Source: Caballeronia sp. SEWSISQ10-4 2 (lineage in GTDB: Bacteria > Pseudomonadota > Gammaproteobacteria > Burkholderiales > Burkholderiaceae). From it: a stretch of 64,000 nt of DNA. Below, one piece after another: positions 1-8,663 of the stretch. The notes beneath the pieces are model-generated. The model was not told where the DNA came from. It did no database searches and saw nothing but the letters and a program-made list of their open reading frames with translations. The DNA lies in the NCBI RefSeq assembly GCF_030464885.1, contig NZ_JALPRJ010000028.1, forward strand, positions 1-64,000, given 5' to 3'. Each line of letters begins with the position of its first letter. The stretch's first letter is position 1. A program made the position numbers and the translations under genes.

Positions 1-75
1 TTTGCTTCTGTTTCTTTTTCGCCGTTGGAAAAAGAAATGAAGTGCCGCCACGCACTGTGGCTAATAGTGATAAAT
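1..75. repeat. Burkholderia-type double-hairpin intergenic repeat
   Basis: Bases 11-20 (TTTCTTTTTC) and 28-37 (GAAAAAGAAA) form a perfect 10-bp inverted repeat with a 7-nt loop. A second small hairpin follows (GCCAC at 47-51, GTGGC at 57-61), then CTAATAG. The order T/A-rich hairpin, AGTGCCGCC, second hairpin, CTAATAG resembles a repeat that I recall as common in Burkholderia and Paraburkholderia intergenic DNA. It lies downstream of the minus-strand operon ending at 171 and may serve as its terminator. The family assignment is from memory and needs a genome-wide search. Confidence 0.5.
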
Positions 76-170
76 AGAATAACTAACATATAACGACCAC
101 GGGCCTGAGCAGCAGCAACCCGGCACTGACCCCGACCACCGATCCTTTTGGTCAATTTCCCAAGAGCACC

Positions 171-494
171 TCAGAGCGGAGCGAGCCGCAGACGCATAAA
201 ATTGCTCACGTGCGGCTCGAACTCCATGAAGCCCTTGACGGACAGGAACTCGGGGGTGTCGTACACCCAGTCGCCGGCGATGGTATAGACGGCCGCGTAG
301 CGCGGACCATCGTCGATCGCGACGTAGCGGCTTCCCGACAGCCAGCCCGGACACGCAAGAATGGCGGGCAGGTGGACTTCGTCATACCAGCGATTGAAGG
401 CCGCATCGAACCCGGGCGCCACGTCGATCCTGACAATATGAATGTACGGACCCTGTGTATTGGCGGGAAGGCGGCCGGCCGGAAATTGCATCAT
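171..494 (-). CDS. Small ferredoxin-fold (EthD/DUF4286-like) protein
   Basis: This 107-residue protein has the pattern of small dimeric alpha/beta proteins: a first strand around IHIVRIDV (18-25), an FNRWYDEVHLPAIL helix (34-47), then PGW, RY and a second YAAVYTI strand. The order matches DUF4286/EthD-like proteins, which often accompany catabolic enzymes. Its start overlaps the stop of the upstream hotdog gene by four bases (ATGA), so the two are probably translationally coupled. It is the last gene of the minus-strand CoA-thioester operon. The substrate is unknown; the co-location suggests a minor catalytic or binding role in the same pathway. Confidence 0.75.
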   Translation of the reverse strand: MMQFPAGRLPANTQGPYIHIVRIDVAPGFDAAFNRWYDEVHLPAILACPGWLSGSRYVAIDDGPRYAAVYTIAGDWVYDTPEFLSVKGFMEFEPHVSNFMRLRLAPL

Positions 495-937
495 GATGCG
501 GCTGCCGCTGCAGGCTTCACGCGCGGAAATTTCAGTGTGGCCTCGGCCTTCAGCACTTCCGCGCCCGCTTCGTTCGCAGCGCTTGCTTGCCAGACGGCCG
601 TCCGGGTGGCGGCGTCCAACGCGGCGATCCAGACACGAAAGCGCAGCGTATCGCCATAAAACACGGGGCCGGTGAACCAGAACCGGTCCTCGATCGACAC
701 GCCCAGCGTGCCGGCGAGTTCCGCCGTCAACACGCTCGTGCAGATGCCGGCCACGAGAATGCCCGGCGCCAGCCGCTGTCCGAAACGCGTCCCGCGTGCG
801 TAACCTTCGTCGATATGCACCGGTCCAAAGTCCCCCGTGGCCGCGATATAAAGCGCGCCGTCAGCTTCGGTGATGGTCTTGCAAATGCTCACTTCATCGC
901 CGACAGACAGGCTGTCGAACGGCTTGATGTCATACAT
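491..937 (-). CDS. MaoC-like hotdog hydratase subunit with intact catalytic residues
   Basis: A 148-residue single hotdog domain. The hydratase-2 motif is TGDFGPVHID, with Asp36 and His41 in the positions of the catalytic dyad of MaoC/(R)-enoyl-CoA hydratases, followed by a FGQRLAPGILVAG helix that normally lines the acyl-CoA pocket. The protein would hydrate an enoyl-CoA or dehydrate a hydroxyacyl-CoA. It overlaps the upstream hotdog gene by 8 bases, and the two probably form a heterodimer, this one carrying the active site. The canonical NPxH is GPVH here, as in the C4-dicarboxylyl (mesaconyl/itaconyl) type; that substrate link is inference. Confidence 0.8.
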   Translation of the reverse strand: MYDIKPFDSLSVGDEVSICKTITEADGALYIAATGDFGPVHIDEGYARGTRFGQRLAPGILVAGICTSVLTAELAGTLGVSIEDRFWFTGPVFYGDTLRFRVWIAALDAATRTAVWQASAANEAGAEVLKAEATLKFPRVKPAAAAAS

Positions 938-1370
938 GACCCGGCTCCTCGCGCGAGCTGCTCAGCGGCGTAATGAGCGGCACGAGCGTGGCATGGCCAC
1001 GGATGACGCAAGCCTCGCCGTCGACCTTGCATGTCACTTCAAGGCGGCTTGACTGCGCGTTTGCATCGAGCACGCGAACGGCCGCCTCGATCGTGCTGCC
1101 CACCGTGACGGGCGCATCGAACGTCAGGTCAAGCGCACCGATGCGCCACGCCGGCCCGGCGATCCGGTTCAGGCACGAGGTGGCGAGCGACGCCACCGCA
1201 AGTTCGAAGCTGAGCATGTTGTCGAAGCCCGCGGCGCGTGCGGCGCACACGTCGACGTGCATCGGAGCAAGGTTGCCGCTGATGCCGGTGAACAGCGCCT
1301 GCTCGGCGACGGTCATGGTCTTTCGGAACGACAGGGTTGCACCAGGCTGCAGTGTGGTTTCGGTTTGCAT
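930..1370 (-). CDS. MaoC-like hotdog subunit, probably non-catalytic partner
   Basis: A 146-residue hotdog protein. I chose the ATG at 1370 (MQTETTLQ) because the longer frame would overlap the upstream dehydrogenase gene. The motif region reads SGNLAPMHVD: the His (His38) is kept, but the catalytic Asp is Asn33. The C-terminal half has the usual hotdog strands. A degenerate subunit next to an intact one is the arrangement of two-chain MaoC hydratases. The gap to the upstream acyl-CoA dehydrogenase is 37 bp, consistent with one transcript. It might instead have weak activity or a purely structural role. Confidence 0.75.
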   Translation of the reverse strand: MQTETTLQPGATLSFRKTMTVAEQALFTGISGNLAPMHVDVCAARAAGFDNMLSFELAVASLATSCLNRIAGPAWRIGALDLTFDAPVTVGSTIEAAVRVLDANAQSSRLEVTCKVDGEACVIRGHATLVPLITPLSSSREEPGHV

Positions 1371-1407
1371 GGGATACGCCGGGGAAAAGGGAACTAAGGT
1401 TTCAGCG

Positions 1408-2571
1408 TTACAGCGTGAGGCCACGCTTGATCACGCTGCGGGCAATGAGCATGCGGTGGATCTCGGAGGTGCCGTCGTAGATGCGCGTCACGCGACTGTC
1501 GCGGTAGATCCGTTCAAGTGGCATTTCCTTTGTGAAACCCATGCCGCCAAAGACCTGGATGCCGCGATCGGCAACCCGGCCGATCATCTCGGACGCATAG
1601 ACCTTGACCATCGAGACCTTGTCGCGCACGTCGTTGCCCTGATCCAGTTCCCATGCCGTGTTAAGCACCATCATGCGGGTCGCGAAGATCTCGGTGGCGG
1701 AGTCGGCGATCATCTGCTGGACCATCTGGAATTCACCGATCGGCTGCCCAAATTGCTCGCGCTGCGCCGCGTGATTGCGCATCAGTTCGAGCACCCGCTG
1801 AGCCATTCCGCAAGCACGTGCGCCGATGTGCGCAAGACGTATCGATGCAACGCTTTCCATGATGAGGCGAAATCCCCCGCCGACCCCGCCAAGAACGTTG
1901 TCGCGAGGAATCCGGCAGTTCTCGAACACGAGTTCGGCGTGCCCGTAGCCGCGGTGGCCCATCATCGGCTGCTTGCCGGTCACGTGAAAACCGGGCGTAC
2001 CTTTGTCGACGAGGAACAGCGTGATGCCGCCCTTGGCGCGCTTCTCCTTGTCTGTGAGCGCCATCACGATCACATAGTCGGCGATGTCCCCGTCGCTGAT
2101 GAAGTGCTTGCGGCCATCGAGCACCCACTCGTCGCCGTCGAGACGCGCTGCGGTGGAAATGGAGGCGGCGTCCGAACCGGCGCCGGGTTCCGTGATCGCC
2201 ATCGCGCAGATTTTCTCGCCGCGCACGGTCGGCAGCAGGTAGGCGTCGCGTTGAGGCCCTTCGCAGGCCATCAGCATGGGATAGACCTGGCCGAAGATGC
2301 GCCGGATCAGGGCGTCGGAGGTCTTGCCAAGTTCCTCTTCCACAAGGCACATGTCGACGTTGGAGAGGCCGCCGCCGCCGACCGGCTCCGGCATGTTCAT
2401 GGCGAAGAGCCCGAGCGACTGCGCCTTGTCGCGAACGATGCGCAGCTTGTCGGCGGGAATCATGCCCGTCGTCTCGGTTTCAGCTTCGAGCGGCTGGACT
2501 TCCTGGGTCACGAACTTGCGGACGGTGTCGGCCAGCAAGCGGCTTTCTGACGGAATGGAGAAATCAATCAT
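1408..2571 (-). CDS. Acyl-CoA dehydrogenase
   Basis: 387 residues, full length for the family. The N-terminal helical domain is followed by the FAD-binding signature CAMAITEPGAGSD (about 143-155) and the GPxM-like PMMGHRGYGH region; the C-terminal helical domain carries ARxxxxAAQREQFG and IQVFGGMGFTKEMPLERIYRD. The catalytic-base position is Asp366 in IYDGTSEIHRM, where most relatives have Glu (YEGT); Asp occurs in the ACAD10/11-like group. It should introduce an alpha,beta double bond into an acyl-CoA, passing electrons to ETF. It sits between a class III CoA transferase and the hotdog pair, which fits activation, dehydrogenation, then hydration. Confidence 0.93.
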   Translation of the reverse strand: MIDFSIPSESRLLADTVRKFVTQEVQPLEAETETTGMIPADKLRIVRDKAQSLGLFAMNMPEPVGGGGLSNVDMCLVEEELGKTSDALIRRIFGQVYPMLMACEGPQRDAYLLPTVRGEKICAMAITEPGAGSDAASISTAARLDGDEWVLDGRKHFISDGDIADYVIVMALTDKEKRAKGGITLFLVDKGTPGFHVTGKQPMMGHRGYGHAELVFENCRIPRDNVLGGVGGGFRLIMESVASIRLAHIGARACGMAQRVLELMRNHAAQREQFGQPIGEFQMVQQMIADSATEIFATRMMVLNTAWELDQGNDVRDKVSMVKVYASEMIGRVADRGIQVFGGMGFTKEMPLERIYRDSRVTRIYDGTSEIHRMLIARSVIKRGLTL

Positions 2572-2609
2572 GGTTGTTAGTTGTCGAGACCAGACGATAA
2601 GAAGCGCAC

Positions 2610-3818
2610 TTACGGCGCGGACGCGGCGTGAGGAGCGAGCACCACGCCCGCGTCCGCGAGCGCCCGGATCTCGCTGTCCGCATACCCGAGTTCGGCGAGG
2701 ATCTCGGCCGTTTGTGCACCCAGCGGTTGTGGCACGAGCGTGAGGCCGGGCGCTTCACCATCGTAGCGAGCCGGGTGCATGACGAGGGTGACAGGCTTGC
2801 CGTCGGCGCCTTCAACCGTCTTGAACGACTCGAGGTGCCTGAGTTGAGGATCTTCGGGCAGGTCTTCGTAGTCCTGCACCGGCGCGTGCCACACGTCGTG
2901 ATCGCGCAAGCGCCTGAGCCATTCGGCGGTGCCCTGTTCGCGCAGTCGCTGCGAAACGAGACTGTTGATCTCCTCGCGATGGCTGAACGATGTGTTGTCC
3001 GCATACGCATCGAGTGCCGGGAGCTCCAGCGCCCGCGCGAGCGCCCGGGGTGTCGCGATGGCGATGGCGAGATAACCGTCCGCCGTTGCATGGATGCCGT
3101 AGGCGCCCGGACTGAACCAGCTTGCCATCCCGTCCGGCCCGCGTGGCGAAACACTGCGCGCCCCGTTGAGCCATGCCGTGAGGGATTCGGTTTGCAGATC
3201 GATTGCGGCCTGCAACAGACTCACTTCCACAAGCCGGCCGGCCCCCGTGCGTTCGCGATTGAACAGCGCGGCAAGGATGCTCATCACACAAAGAGCGGCC
3301 GCGTGCTGGTCCACTACCACGGGGCCGACTGGCGTCGGTGGACCGTCGGCGCGGCCGGTGCGGGCGGCAAGCCCCGAGAGCGCTTGTATCAGCAGGTCCT
3401 GCCCCGGCTTCGCCGCGTAGGGGCCGGAACCGCCATAGCCGCTTGCGCTGGCGTAGACAACTCGAGGATTGGCAGCGCGCACCTGTTCGTAGCCCAGGCC
3501 AAGGCGGGTCATGGCGCCGGGCCGGAAGTTCTCCATCACGACGTCGGCGTCACGCACCAGCCGTTGCGTCAGCGCCTGGCCTTCGGGGCTCTTCATGTTG
3601 ACGGCAAGGCTGCGTTTGTTGCGTCCCGTGGTGAGCAGATTCACGCTCTGGGTGCCGACGAAGTGATCGGCAATCGCCCAGTTGCGATGAAAAGCGCCGT
3701 CGAGCGGCTCTACCGCGATGACGTCTGCGCCGAGGTCCGCCAACATCTGGGCGGCCATCGGGCCCGCGTGGAAATGGTTGAAGCTGATGACACGGACACC
3801 ATCGAGAAGTTTGAGCAT
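2610..3818 (-). CDS. Class III (CaiB/BaiF family) CoA transferase
   Basis: About 402 residues. The start used is the ATG at 3818 (MLKLLDGVRV), with GGA-rich sequence ahead of it; an ATG at 3824 and a TTG at 3833 are in frame. Family marks include LADLGADVIAVEPLDGA, VMENFRPGAMTRLGLGYE and GQDLLIQALSGLAARTG, where the Asp (about residue 141 from this start) is the expected nucleophile that forms the acyl anhydride. It transfers CoA between a donor thioester and a free acid in the cytoplasm. The dehydrogenase gene begins 39 bp downstream, so this is the first enzyme of the operon and likely activates its growth substrate. Confidence 0.92.
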   Translation of the reverse strand: MLKLLDGVRVISFNHFHAGPMAAQMLADLGADVIAVEPLDGAFHRNWAIADHFVGTQSVNLLTTGRNKRSLAVNMKSPEGQALTQRLVRDADVVMENFRPGAMTRLGLGYEQVRAANPRVVYASASGYGGSGPYAAKPGQDLLIQALSGLAARTGRADGPPTPVGPVVVDQHAAALCVMSILAALFNRERTGAGRLVEVSLLQAAIDLQTESLTAWLNGARSVSPRGPDGMASWFSPGAYGIHATADGYLAIAIATPRALARALELPALDAYADNTSFSHREEINSLVSQRLREQGTAEWLRRLRDHDVWHAPVQDYEDLPEDPQLRHLESFKTVEGADGKPVTLVMHPARYDGEAPGLTLVPQPLGAQTAEILAELGYADSEIRALADAGVVLAPHAASAP

Positions 3819-3852
3819 GACCATTCCGGACAATTAGAGGCTTTGCGTTTGG

Positions 3853-3873
3853 ACCCTTGATTGAAGGGTTTTT
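3853..3873 (+). terminator. Hairpin with T-run between LysR and CoA transferase genes
   Basis: ACCCTT (3853-3858) and AAGGGT (3864-3869) pair across a 5-base loop and are followed by TTTT on the plus strand. The flanking genes are both on the minus strand, where the U-tract is missing, so it may stop antisense transcription or mark an operator rather than end the LysR transcript. Confidence 0.3.
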
Positions 3874-3976
3874 CGCGACGCCTGGAATTGACTTCAGAAT
3901 AGCAACCGGAACCTGCTCGCCGATCGTGCCGGACTATTAAATGCGTGCCGGTGACTATAAGCCCCGGTCATGAACG

Positions 3977-4942
3977 CTACGACGTTTCCCTCGTGCGATG
4001 GCGCACGGTGCTCACGGCAGTCACTGCACGATGCGCGTTGACGACCTCGCGAGCGTGCGTCACGAAGCTCTGCGTGAGCCGCTGGCGCGGACGGTCCTTC
4101 GGCAGCAGCGCACACAGCGTGATCGGCAGGCGCGGACTGAAGGGCCGGACCACGAGCGAGTTTGCCGGTTCGGACAGCGCCGAGAACTCGTCGACCACCG
4201 CGACACCCAGCCCTTCGCTGACGAGCCGGCACGCCACATTCGAGAAGCGTACTTCGATGTCGGGAACGAACAGGTCACCCGCCGCTTCAAATGCACGCTC
4301 GACGATCAAGCCCAGCGGACTGCGCGCCGGAGCACCGATCAGCCTTCTGCCGCGCAGGTCGGCGGGGGTGACCACGTCGAGCGCCTGAATGGCGTCTCCG
4401 GGCGGCGCCGCGCACATGACCTGGAATTCGGCAAGCAACTCGTTGACGAGCCCGGGGCGCGACGGCGGCATCATCGACAAACCGACGTCCGCCATGCCTG
4501 AATCGAGACTTTCGAGCATGGCGTCCATGCGCATCGTCTCCAGATGGATCTTCACGCGCGGATGATCGACGGAAAACCGCGCAAGAATCTTCGGTACGAG
4601 CCATTCCGAGAGTTCGGCCGTGGCGAATACGCGGATCACGCCCGCGCGTCCCGTGCGCAGGTCCCAGGCTTTCTGCTGGATCGCCTGGTGAACCAGGAAC
4701 AGCGGCTCCGCGTCGTCGAACAGCATCTTGGCTTCGGAGGTCGGGATCAACCGGTTGCTGATCCGGTCGAACAGCGCGAAACCGAGTTTTGCTTCCGCAA
4801 GACGGATCGCGTTGCTGACGGCCGGCTGCGACATGCCTAGTTCTTCGGCCGCTCCTGTCGTGGTGCGATAGCGCATCACGGCGCGCAGCACTTCAAGCTG
4901 GCGCAGGTTGATCAGTACGCGCGCGGAACCACCCCCGGTCAT
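3977..4942 (-). CDS. LysR-family transcriptional regulator
   Basis: 321 residues from the ATG at 4942. The N-terminal winged helix-turn-helix reads LRQLEVLRAVM, TTGAAEELGMSQPAVSNAIRL and LGFALFDR (about 14-63), followed by a two-lobed effector domain. It lies upstream of the minus-strand CoA-thioester operon (158-bp gap to the transferase start) and divergent from the ABC transporter operon starting at 5263. By family habit it could control both using a small-molecule coinducer. No clear palindromic T-N11-A box stood out in the 4943-5262 interval. Confidence 0.93.
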   Translation of the reverse strand: MTGGGSARVLINLRQLEVLRAVMRYRTTTGAAEELGMSQPAVSNAIRLAEAKLGFALFDRISNRLIPTSEAKMLFDDAEPLFLVHQAIQQKAWDLRTGRAGVIRVFATAELSEWLVPKILARFSVDHPRVKIHLETMRMDAMLESLDSGMADVGLSMMPPSRPGLVNELLAEFQVMCAAPPGDAIQALDVVTPADLRGRRLIGAPARSPLGLIVERAFEAAGDLFVPDIEVRFSNVACRLVSEGLGVAVVDEFSALSEPANSLVVRPFSPRLPITLCALLPKDRPRQRLTQSFVTHAREVVNAHRAVTAVSTVRHRTRETS

Positions 4943-5262
4943 CAAATTTCCCGTATGAATTTTGGCCGGTGCGCACCGTTGCGCACGCGGGCCCTCATGT
5001 TAAGCCGCCATATTGAAAGCAGGGCGTGGCCAAAATTATGTCGATATCGCGCGACAACGCCGGGCGGATTCCCGCAAGAACCTTGAGGCGCGCGGGTCTA
5101 GCGCAAAAAGAGGTGCGCTTATAACAGCGGCTTATAGTCGGGCACTTTTTTTTCACTGGCGCGTCTGGCTTGGCGGCCTTTAATGTTTCGCTAGCGAGAC
5201 CGGAAATCTCTCGGCCGCTCACTATTCCACGAAGCCTGGATTCCACGAAGCCTGGAGAAGTC
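4943..5262. other. Divergent intergenic region with 16-bp tandem duplication
   Basis: These 320 bp separate the LysR gene (minus) from the ABC transporter operon (plus) and must hold both promoters. A 16-bp unit beginning ATTCCACGAAG is present twice head to tail at 5224-5239 and 5240-5255, directly ahead of the transporter start; the second copy ends in CTGG and supplies the GGAGA ribosome-binding site. No open reading frame in it looks coding. Confidence 0.6.
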
Positions 5263-6111
5263 ATGTTTTCACGCCGCATTTGGACGACGTTGGCAAGCGT
5301 CCTGACGTCCTGCACGGTCTTGCTGCCGGTCGCGAATCCAGCCTATGCATGCACATCAGCGATTCCGGCCGACCAGCTGGTGAGTCCTGGCCGTCTTGCG
5401 TTGTCGACGAACCCGACTTTGCCGCCCCTTCAGTATGTTGACAGCGATGGCCAGTTGAAGGGCATGAATATCGAGCTGGGCCACGAGCTTGCGAAGCGAT
5501 TGTGTGTCGAGGTGGACTTCATGCGCATGGATTTTCCCGCGATGATCCCGGCCCTGAAAGCAGGCCGCTTCGACGGTATCGATACAGGCATGTTCTGGAC
5601 CGAGGAGCGTTCGCGCATGATGTACACCGTGCCCTACGCGGTGTCGACTATCGACGTGGTGGTCAGTCCCGACAGCAAGCTCCAGCTCGCCGACGTACGC
5701 GCATTGCGCGGGCATTCGATCGGCGTCGAAGCGGATTCTTACCAGGAGCGCTGGTTGCGCGAGCGGGCGAAGGAAAGTGCAGGCGAGGGCGGCAAACCCA
5801 TCGAGATACATGCGTTCACGACCGCAAGCGATGTGATGGCCGCCCTGCGCGCAGGGCAGCTCGAGATGGCGGTCTTGCCGAGCTATGCGGCGGCGGCCAT
5901 CGTCAAGCGCAATCAGGCACGCATGGCTTTGACCGGACAGGGCAATACGCAGACCACACTCGCATTCCGGCAGCGCGCAGTGGCTGAATCGGTCGCCCGT
6001 GCGCTGGACGGCATGCTGGCCGACGGCAGCTATGCGAAGCTGCTCGATGGCTACGGCATGACGAAGCTGCCGGATGCGCACATCTCGGTGCGCGGCACCG
6101 GTCCCGTGTGA
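5263..6111 (+). CDS. ABC transporter family-3 periplasmic binding protein
   Basis: 282 residues from the ATG at 5263, preceded by GGAG; the longer frame lacks such a site. Residues 1-30 form a signal peptide (hydrophobic LASVLTSCTVLLPVANPAYA). The mature part is a Venus-flytrap of the polar amino-acid type: LSTNPTLPPLQYVDSDGQLKGMNIELGHELAKRL, DGIDTGMFWTEERSRMMYTVPY and the GHSIGVEADSY hinge motif. It would capture a polar amino acid, opine or related small acid in the periplasm. It is the first gene of an operon with one permease, a DHDPS-type lyase and the ATPase. Confidence 0.93.
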   Translation: MFSRRIWTTLASVLTSCTVLLPVANPAYACTSAIPADQLVSPGRLALSTNPTLPPLQYVDSDGQLKGMNIELGHELAKRLCVEVDFMRMDFPAMIPALKAGRFDGIDTGMFWTEERSRMMYTVPYAVSTIDVVVSPDSKLQLADVRALRGHSIGVEADSYQERWLRERAKESAGEGGKPIEIHAFTTASDVMAALRAGQLEMAVLPSYAAAAIVKRNQARMALTGQGNTQTTLAFRQRAVAESVARALDGMLADGSYAKLLDGYGMTKLPDAHISVRGTGPV

Positions 6112-6127
6112 GCGGGTGCCGAATCCG

Positions 6128-6805
6128 ATGACTCTGTTCAACCTCCAGGACTTCTTCGGCTATCTCTCCAACGGCTTCCTGCTGCGCGGAGTCGCGGTCA
6201 CGCTCGGGTTGACGGTCGCGACCGTCATCGGTGGGATGCTGTTCGGCATGCTCGTCGCCTTGATGCGGATGTCGGGCAAGAAACCCTTGGCCGGCGCGGC
6301 GCAGTTCTATATCTGGTTTTTCCGCGGCACGCCGCTCCTGATCCAGCTCGTGATCGTGTACACCGGGCTGCCGCAACTCGGACTGCGCCTGAACGTAGTC
6401 GAGTCGTCCCTGCTCGCGCTCATTCTCAACGAGGCGGCCTATCTCGCGGAGATCATCCGCAGCGGTTTCATGGGTGTGCCGCGCGGACAATACGAGGCCG
6501 CCGAAGCGCTCGGATTGCCGAAGTGGCTCGTGATGTGGAAGGTCACGCTGCCGCAGGCATTCAGGTTGATGATCCCGTCGCTCGGCAACTCGATCAACGG
6601 GCTGCTGAAATCGACGTCGATTACCTCCGTGATCTCGATGGAAGAGCTCATGCGGCGCAGCCAGATGCTGATGCAGGAAAAATTCGAAGTGCTCGAGGTG
6701 TTCGGCGCGGCGGCGGTGTTTTACCTCGTCATGACGACCGGCTGGAGCCTGATTCAGCGTCGGCTGGAAAAGCACTTTGGCGCGGCTCACGAACAGAACC
6801 GTTGA
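6128..6805 (+). CDS. Amino-acid-type ABC transporter permease
   Basis: 225 residues starting at MTLFNLQDFF (ATG 6128), 16 bp after the binding-protein gene. It has the HisM/GlnP-type fold with about five membrane helices and the EAA loop EAAEALGLPKWLVMWKVTLPQAFRLMIPSLGN (about 125-157), which contacts the ATPase. FFRGTPLLIQL near residue 75 is the usual family signature. Only one permease gene is present, so the channel is probably a homodimer. The product moves the ligand captured by the adjacent binding protein across the inner membrane. Confidence 0.93.
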   Translation: MTLFNLQDFFGYLSNGFLLRGVAVTLGLTVATVIGGMLFGMLVALMRMSGKKPLAGAAQFYIWFFRGTPLLIQLVIVYTGLPQLGLRLNVVESSLLALILNEAAYLAEIIRSGFMGVPRGQYEAAEALGLPKWLVMWKVTLPQAFRLMIPSLGNSINGLLKSTSITSVISMEELMRRSQMLMQEKFEVLEVFGAAAVFYLVMTTGWSLIQRRLEKHFGAAHEQNR

Positions 6806-6870
6806 ATCCCGACATACCGGAGCCGCGACGCCCGGCACATCCGGGCGCCCTCATCAGGATAAGCAATTCG

Positions 6871-7824
6871 ATGAAACCTTGTTCCCTTACCGACGTGGTA
6901 GTCGCAACCGTGCTGCCCTTCAACGAGGCGCAGCAAATCGACTGGCCGAGCTATGAACGCGTGCTGCGTTATTGCGGACAAGCCGATGGCGTTTCCGCCG
7001 TGTTCGTCAACGGGCACGCCGGCGAGGGCGGCGCGCTCAGCACCTCTGAGCGGGTCGACGTACTGCGCTTCACGCGCGAGACACTGGGCTCGCAGCGGAC
7101 ACTGGTGGCCGGGATTATTGCTCAGTCCACCCGTGAGGCGATTGCCGAGGCGACGTCCGCCGAAACCGCGGGTGCGGACATGCTGACACTGTTCCCGCCC
7201 GCGACGTTCGCCGGCGCAAGCACTGCGATGGTCCTGGCTTACGTTCGCGCGATCAGTGAGGCCGTTTCGCTGCCGCTCGCGATCTTCCAGTATCCGCTTG
7301 CGTCCGGCTTCGGGTATTCGACGAGCACGCTCCTCGAACTCGCGGCCGTTCCTTCCGTCGTGGCGATCAAGGAAGGCAGCGACTCGATGCGCGCCTATGA
7401 AGAAAACTGGCACGCGATCAAGGGTGCGCGCGCCGAAGTGCAGGTGCTCGCATCGAATTTCGACTGGTTTCTTGCGCAACTTGCGGTAGGCAGCGACGGC
7501 ATCCTCTCCGGGCTCGCGAGTCTCGTCCCGCATCAACTCGTCGAACTATGGCGAGCGAGCAAGAACAACGACCTGCCGGCCATGCGAACAGCGAGCGCTC
7601 GCATGCTCCCGCTGGTGCGAGCGATCTACGCAGCACCTCGCAACGAAATGTATGCACGTATCAAGGTGGCGCTCCAGATGATGAACGTGATCGATTGCGC
7701 GAAGTCGCGCGAACCCTTCGAGCCCGTCGGGACAGCAACGCAAGACGCGATCCGGGAAGCGCTCATCCAGATCGGACTGATCGACGGCGCAGCGGGCAAT
7801 GCAAGGGGCCACGTCCATGAATGA
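6871..7824 (+). CDS. DHDPS/NAL-family aldolase or dehydratase
   Basis: 317 residues from the ATG at 6871 (MKPCSLTDVV). The TIM-barrel class I aldolase marks are present: FQYP with Tyr141 and VVAIKEGSDSM with Lys167 as the expected Schiff-base lysine, plus VNGHAGEGGALSTSER in place of the substrate carboxylate loop. Members cleave or dehydrate pyruvate-derived keto acids. It is embedded between the permease and ATPase genes of the uptake operon, which indicates catabolism of the imported compound. It is unlikely to be the lysine-biosynthetic enzyme DapA, because of its context and divergent active-site loop. Confidence 0.88.
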   Translation: MKPCSLTDVVVATVLPFNEAQQIDWPSYERVLRYCGQADGVSAVFVNGHAGEGGALSTSERVDVLRFTRETLGSQRTLVAGIIAQSTREAIAEATSAETAGADMLTLFPPATFAGASTAMVLAYVRAISEAVSLPLAIFQYPLASGFGYSTSTLLELAAVPSVVAIKEGSDSMRAYEENWHAIKGARAEVQVLASNFDWFLAQLAVGSDGILSGLASLVPHQLVELWRASKNNDLPAMRTASARMLPLVRAIYAAPRNEMYARIKVALQMMNVIDCAKSREPFEPVGTATQDAIREALIQIGLIDGAAGNARGHVHE

Positions 7825-8563
7825 CACTCGTCGGGACTTGATGCTCGAATTCCGTGGCGTCCATACGTGGTACGGCGCATACCACGCACTGGACGATATC
7901 AACTTCGAAGTGGCGCGCGGTGAACGCATCGTGATTTGCGGCCCCTCGGGCTCTGGCAAGTCGACACTGATCCGGTGCGTCAACCGGCTCGAGAAACATC
8001 AGCAGGGACAGGTGATAGTCGACGGCATCGAGCTGACTTCGAGTACGCAGGACCTCGCGAAGATCCGCAGCGAAGTGGGCATGGTATTCCAGCAATTCAA
8101 CCTGTTCCCGCACCTGAGCGTGATGGACAACCTGATCCTCGCACCCATGTGGATCCGCACGCTCTCCAGGCGCGATGCAACCGAACTCGCCATGCATTTC
8201 CTCGAACGGGTCCGGATTCCGGAGCACGCGCACAAGTATCCGGGGCAACTGTCGGGCGGACAGCAACAGCGTGTGGCCATAGCGCGCGCGTTGTGCATGA
8301 AACCACGCCTGATGCTCTTCGATGAACCCACGTCCTCGCTCGACCCCGAGATGATCAAGGAAGTGCTCGACGTGATGACCGGTCTCGCTCAGGACGGCAT
8401 GACGATGCTCTGTGTAACGCATGAAATGGGCTTCGCGCGGACCGTGGCGGACAGGATCGTTTTCATGGATGCGGGAAAGATCGCCGAAGTGGCGCCGCCC
8501 GAAGAGTTCTTCACACGGCCCCGATGCGCCCGCGCGCAGGCTTTCCTGCAGCAAGTGACCTGA
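7817..8563 (+). CDS. Amino-acid-type ABC transporter ATPase
   Basis: 248 residues from the ATG at 7817, which overlaps the lyase gene by 8 bases and has AAGGGG ahead. Walker A is GPSGSGKST (42-50), the signature LSGGQQQRVAIARAL lies near 140, and Walker B is RLMLFDEPTSSLDPEM. It is the GlnQ/HisP type, energising the single permease encoded upstream. The C-terminal sequence ends normally at LQQVT. The order binding protein, permease, lyase, ATPase shows that transport and first breakdown step are co-expressed. Confidence 0.94.
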   Translation: MNDTRRDLMLEFRGVHTWYGAYHALDDINFEVARGERIVICGPSGSGKSTLIRCVNRLEKHQQGQVIVDGIELTSSTQDLAKIRSEVGMVFQQFNLFPHLSVMDNLILAPMWIRTLSRRDATELAMHFLERVRIPEHAHKYPGQLSGGQQQRVAIARALCMKPRLMLFDEPTSSLDPEMIKEVLDVMTGLAQDGMTMLCVTHEMGFARTVADRIVFMDAGKIAEVAPPEEFFTRPRCARAQAFLQQVT

Positions 8564-8663
8564 TCGCGCGCGTGCATGAGTGCATGGATGCGTGCACTTG
8601 CCGACTCCTTGGCGCCGTCACTCGACGGTGGCTTTCTCCTTGTATCCCGATGGTGCCCTTCAC

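Noticed and set aside
61..354. Minus-strand 97-codon frame at the left edge
   Set aside because: It overlaps the real 171-494 gene in another frame and crosses non-coding repeat sequence.
973..2550. 525-codon plus-strand frame over the acyl-CoA dehydrogenase and hotdog genes
   Set aside because: It is the antisense shadow of well-supported minus-strand enzymes; its Arg/His-rich product has no motifs.
8564..8663. Longer tautomerase start at 8580
   Set aside because: It would add 28 residues ahead of the catalytic proline, which must be N-terminal; the ATG at 8664 gives Met-Pro.
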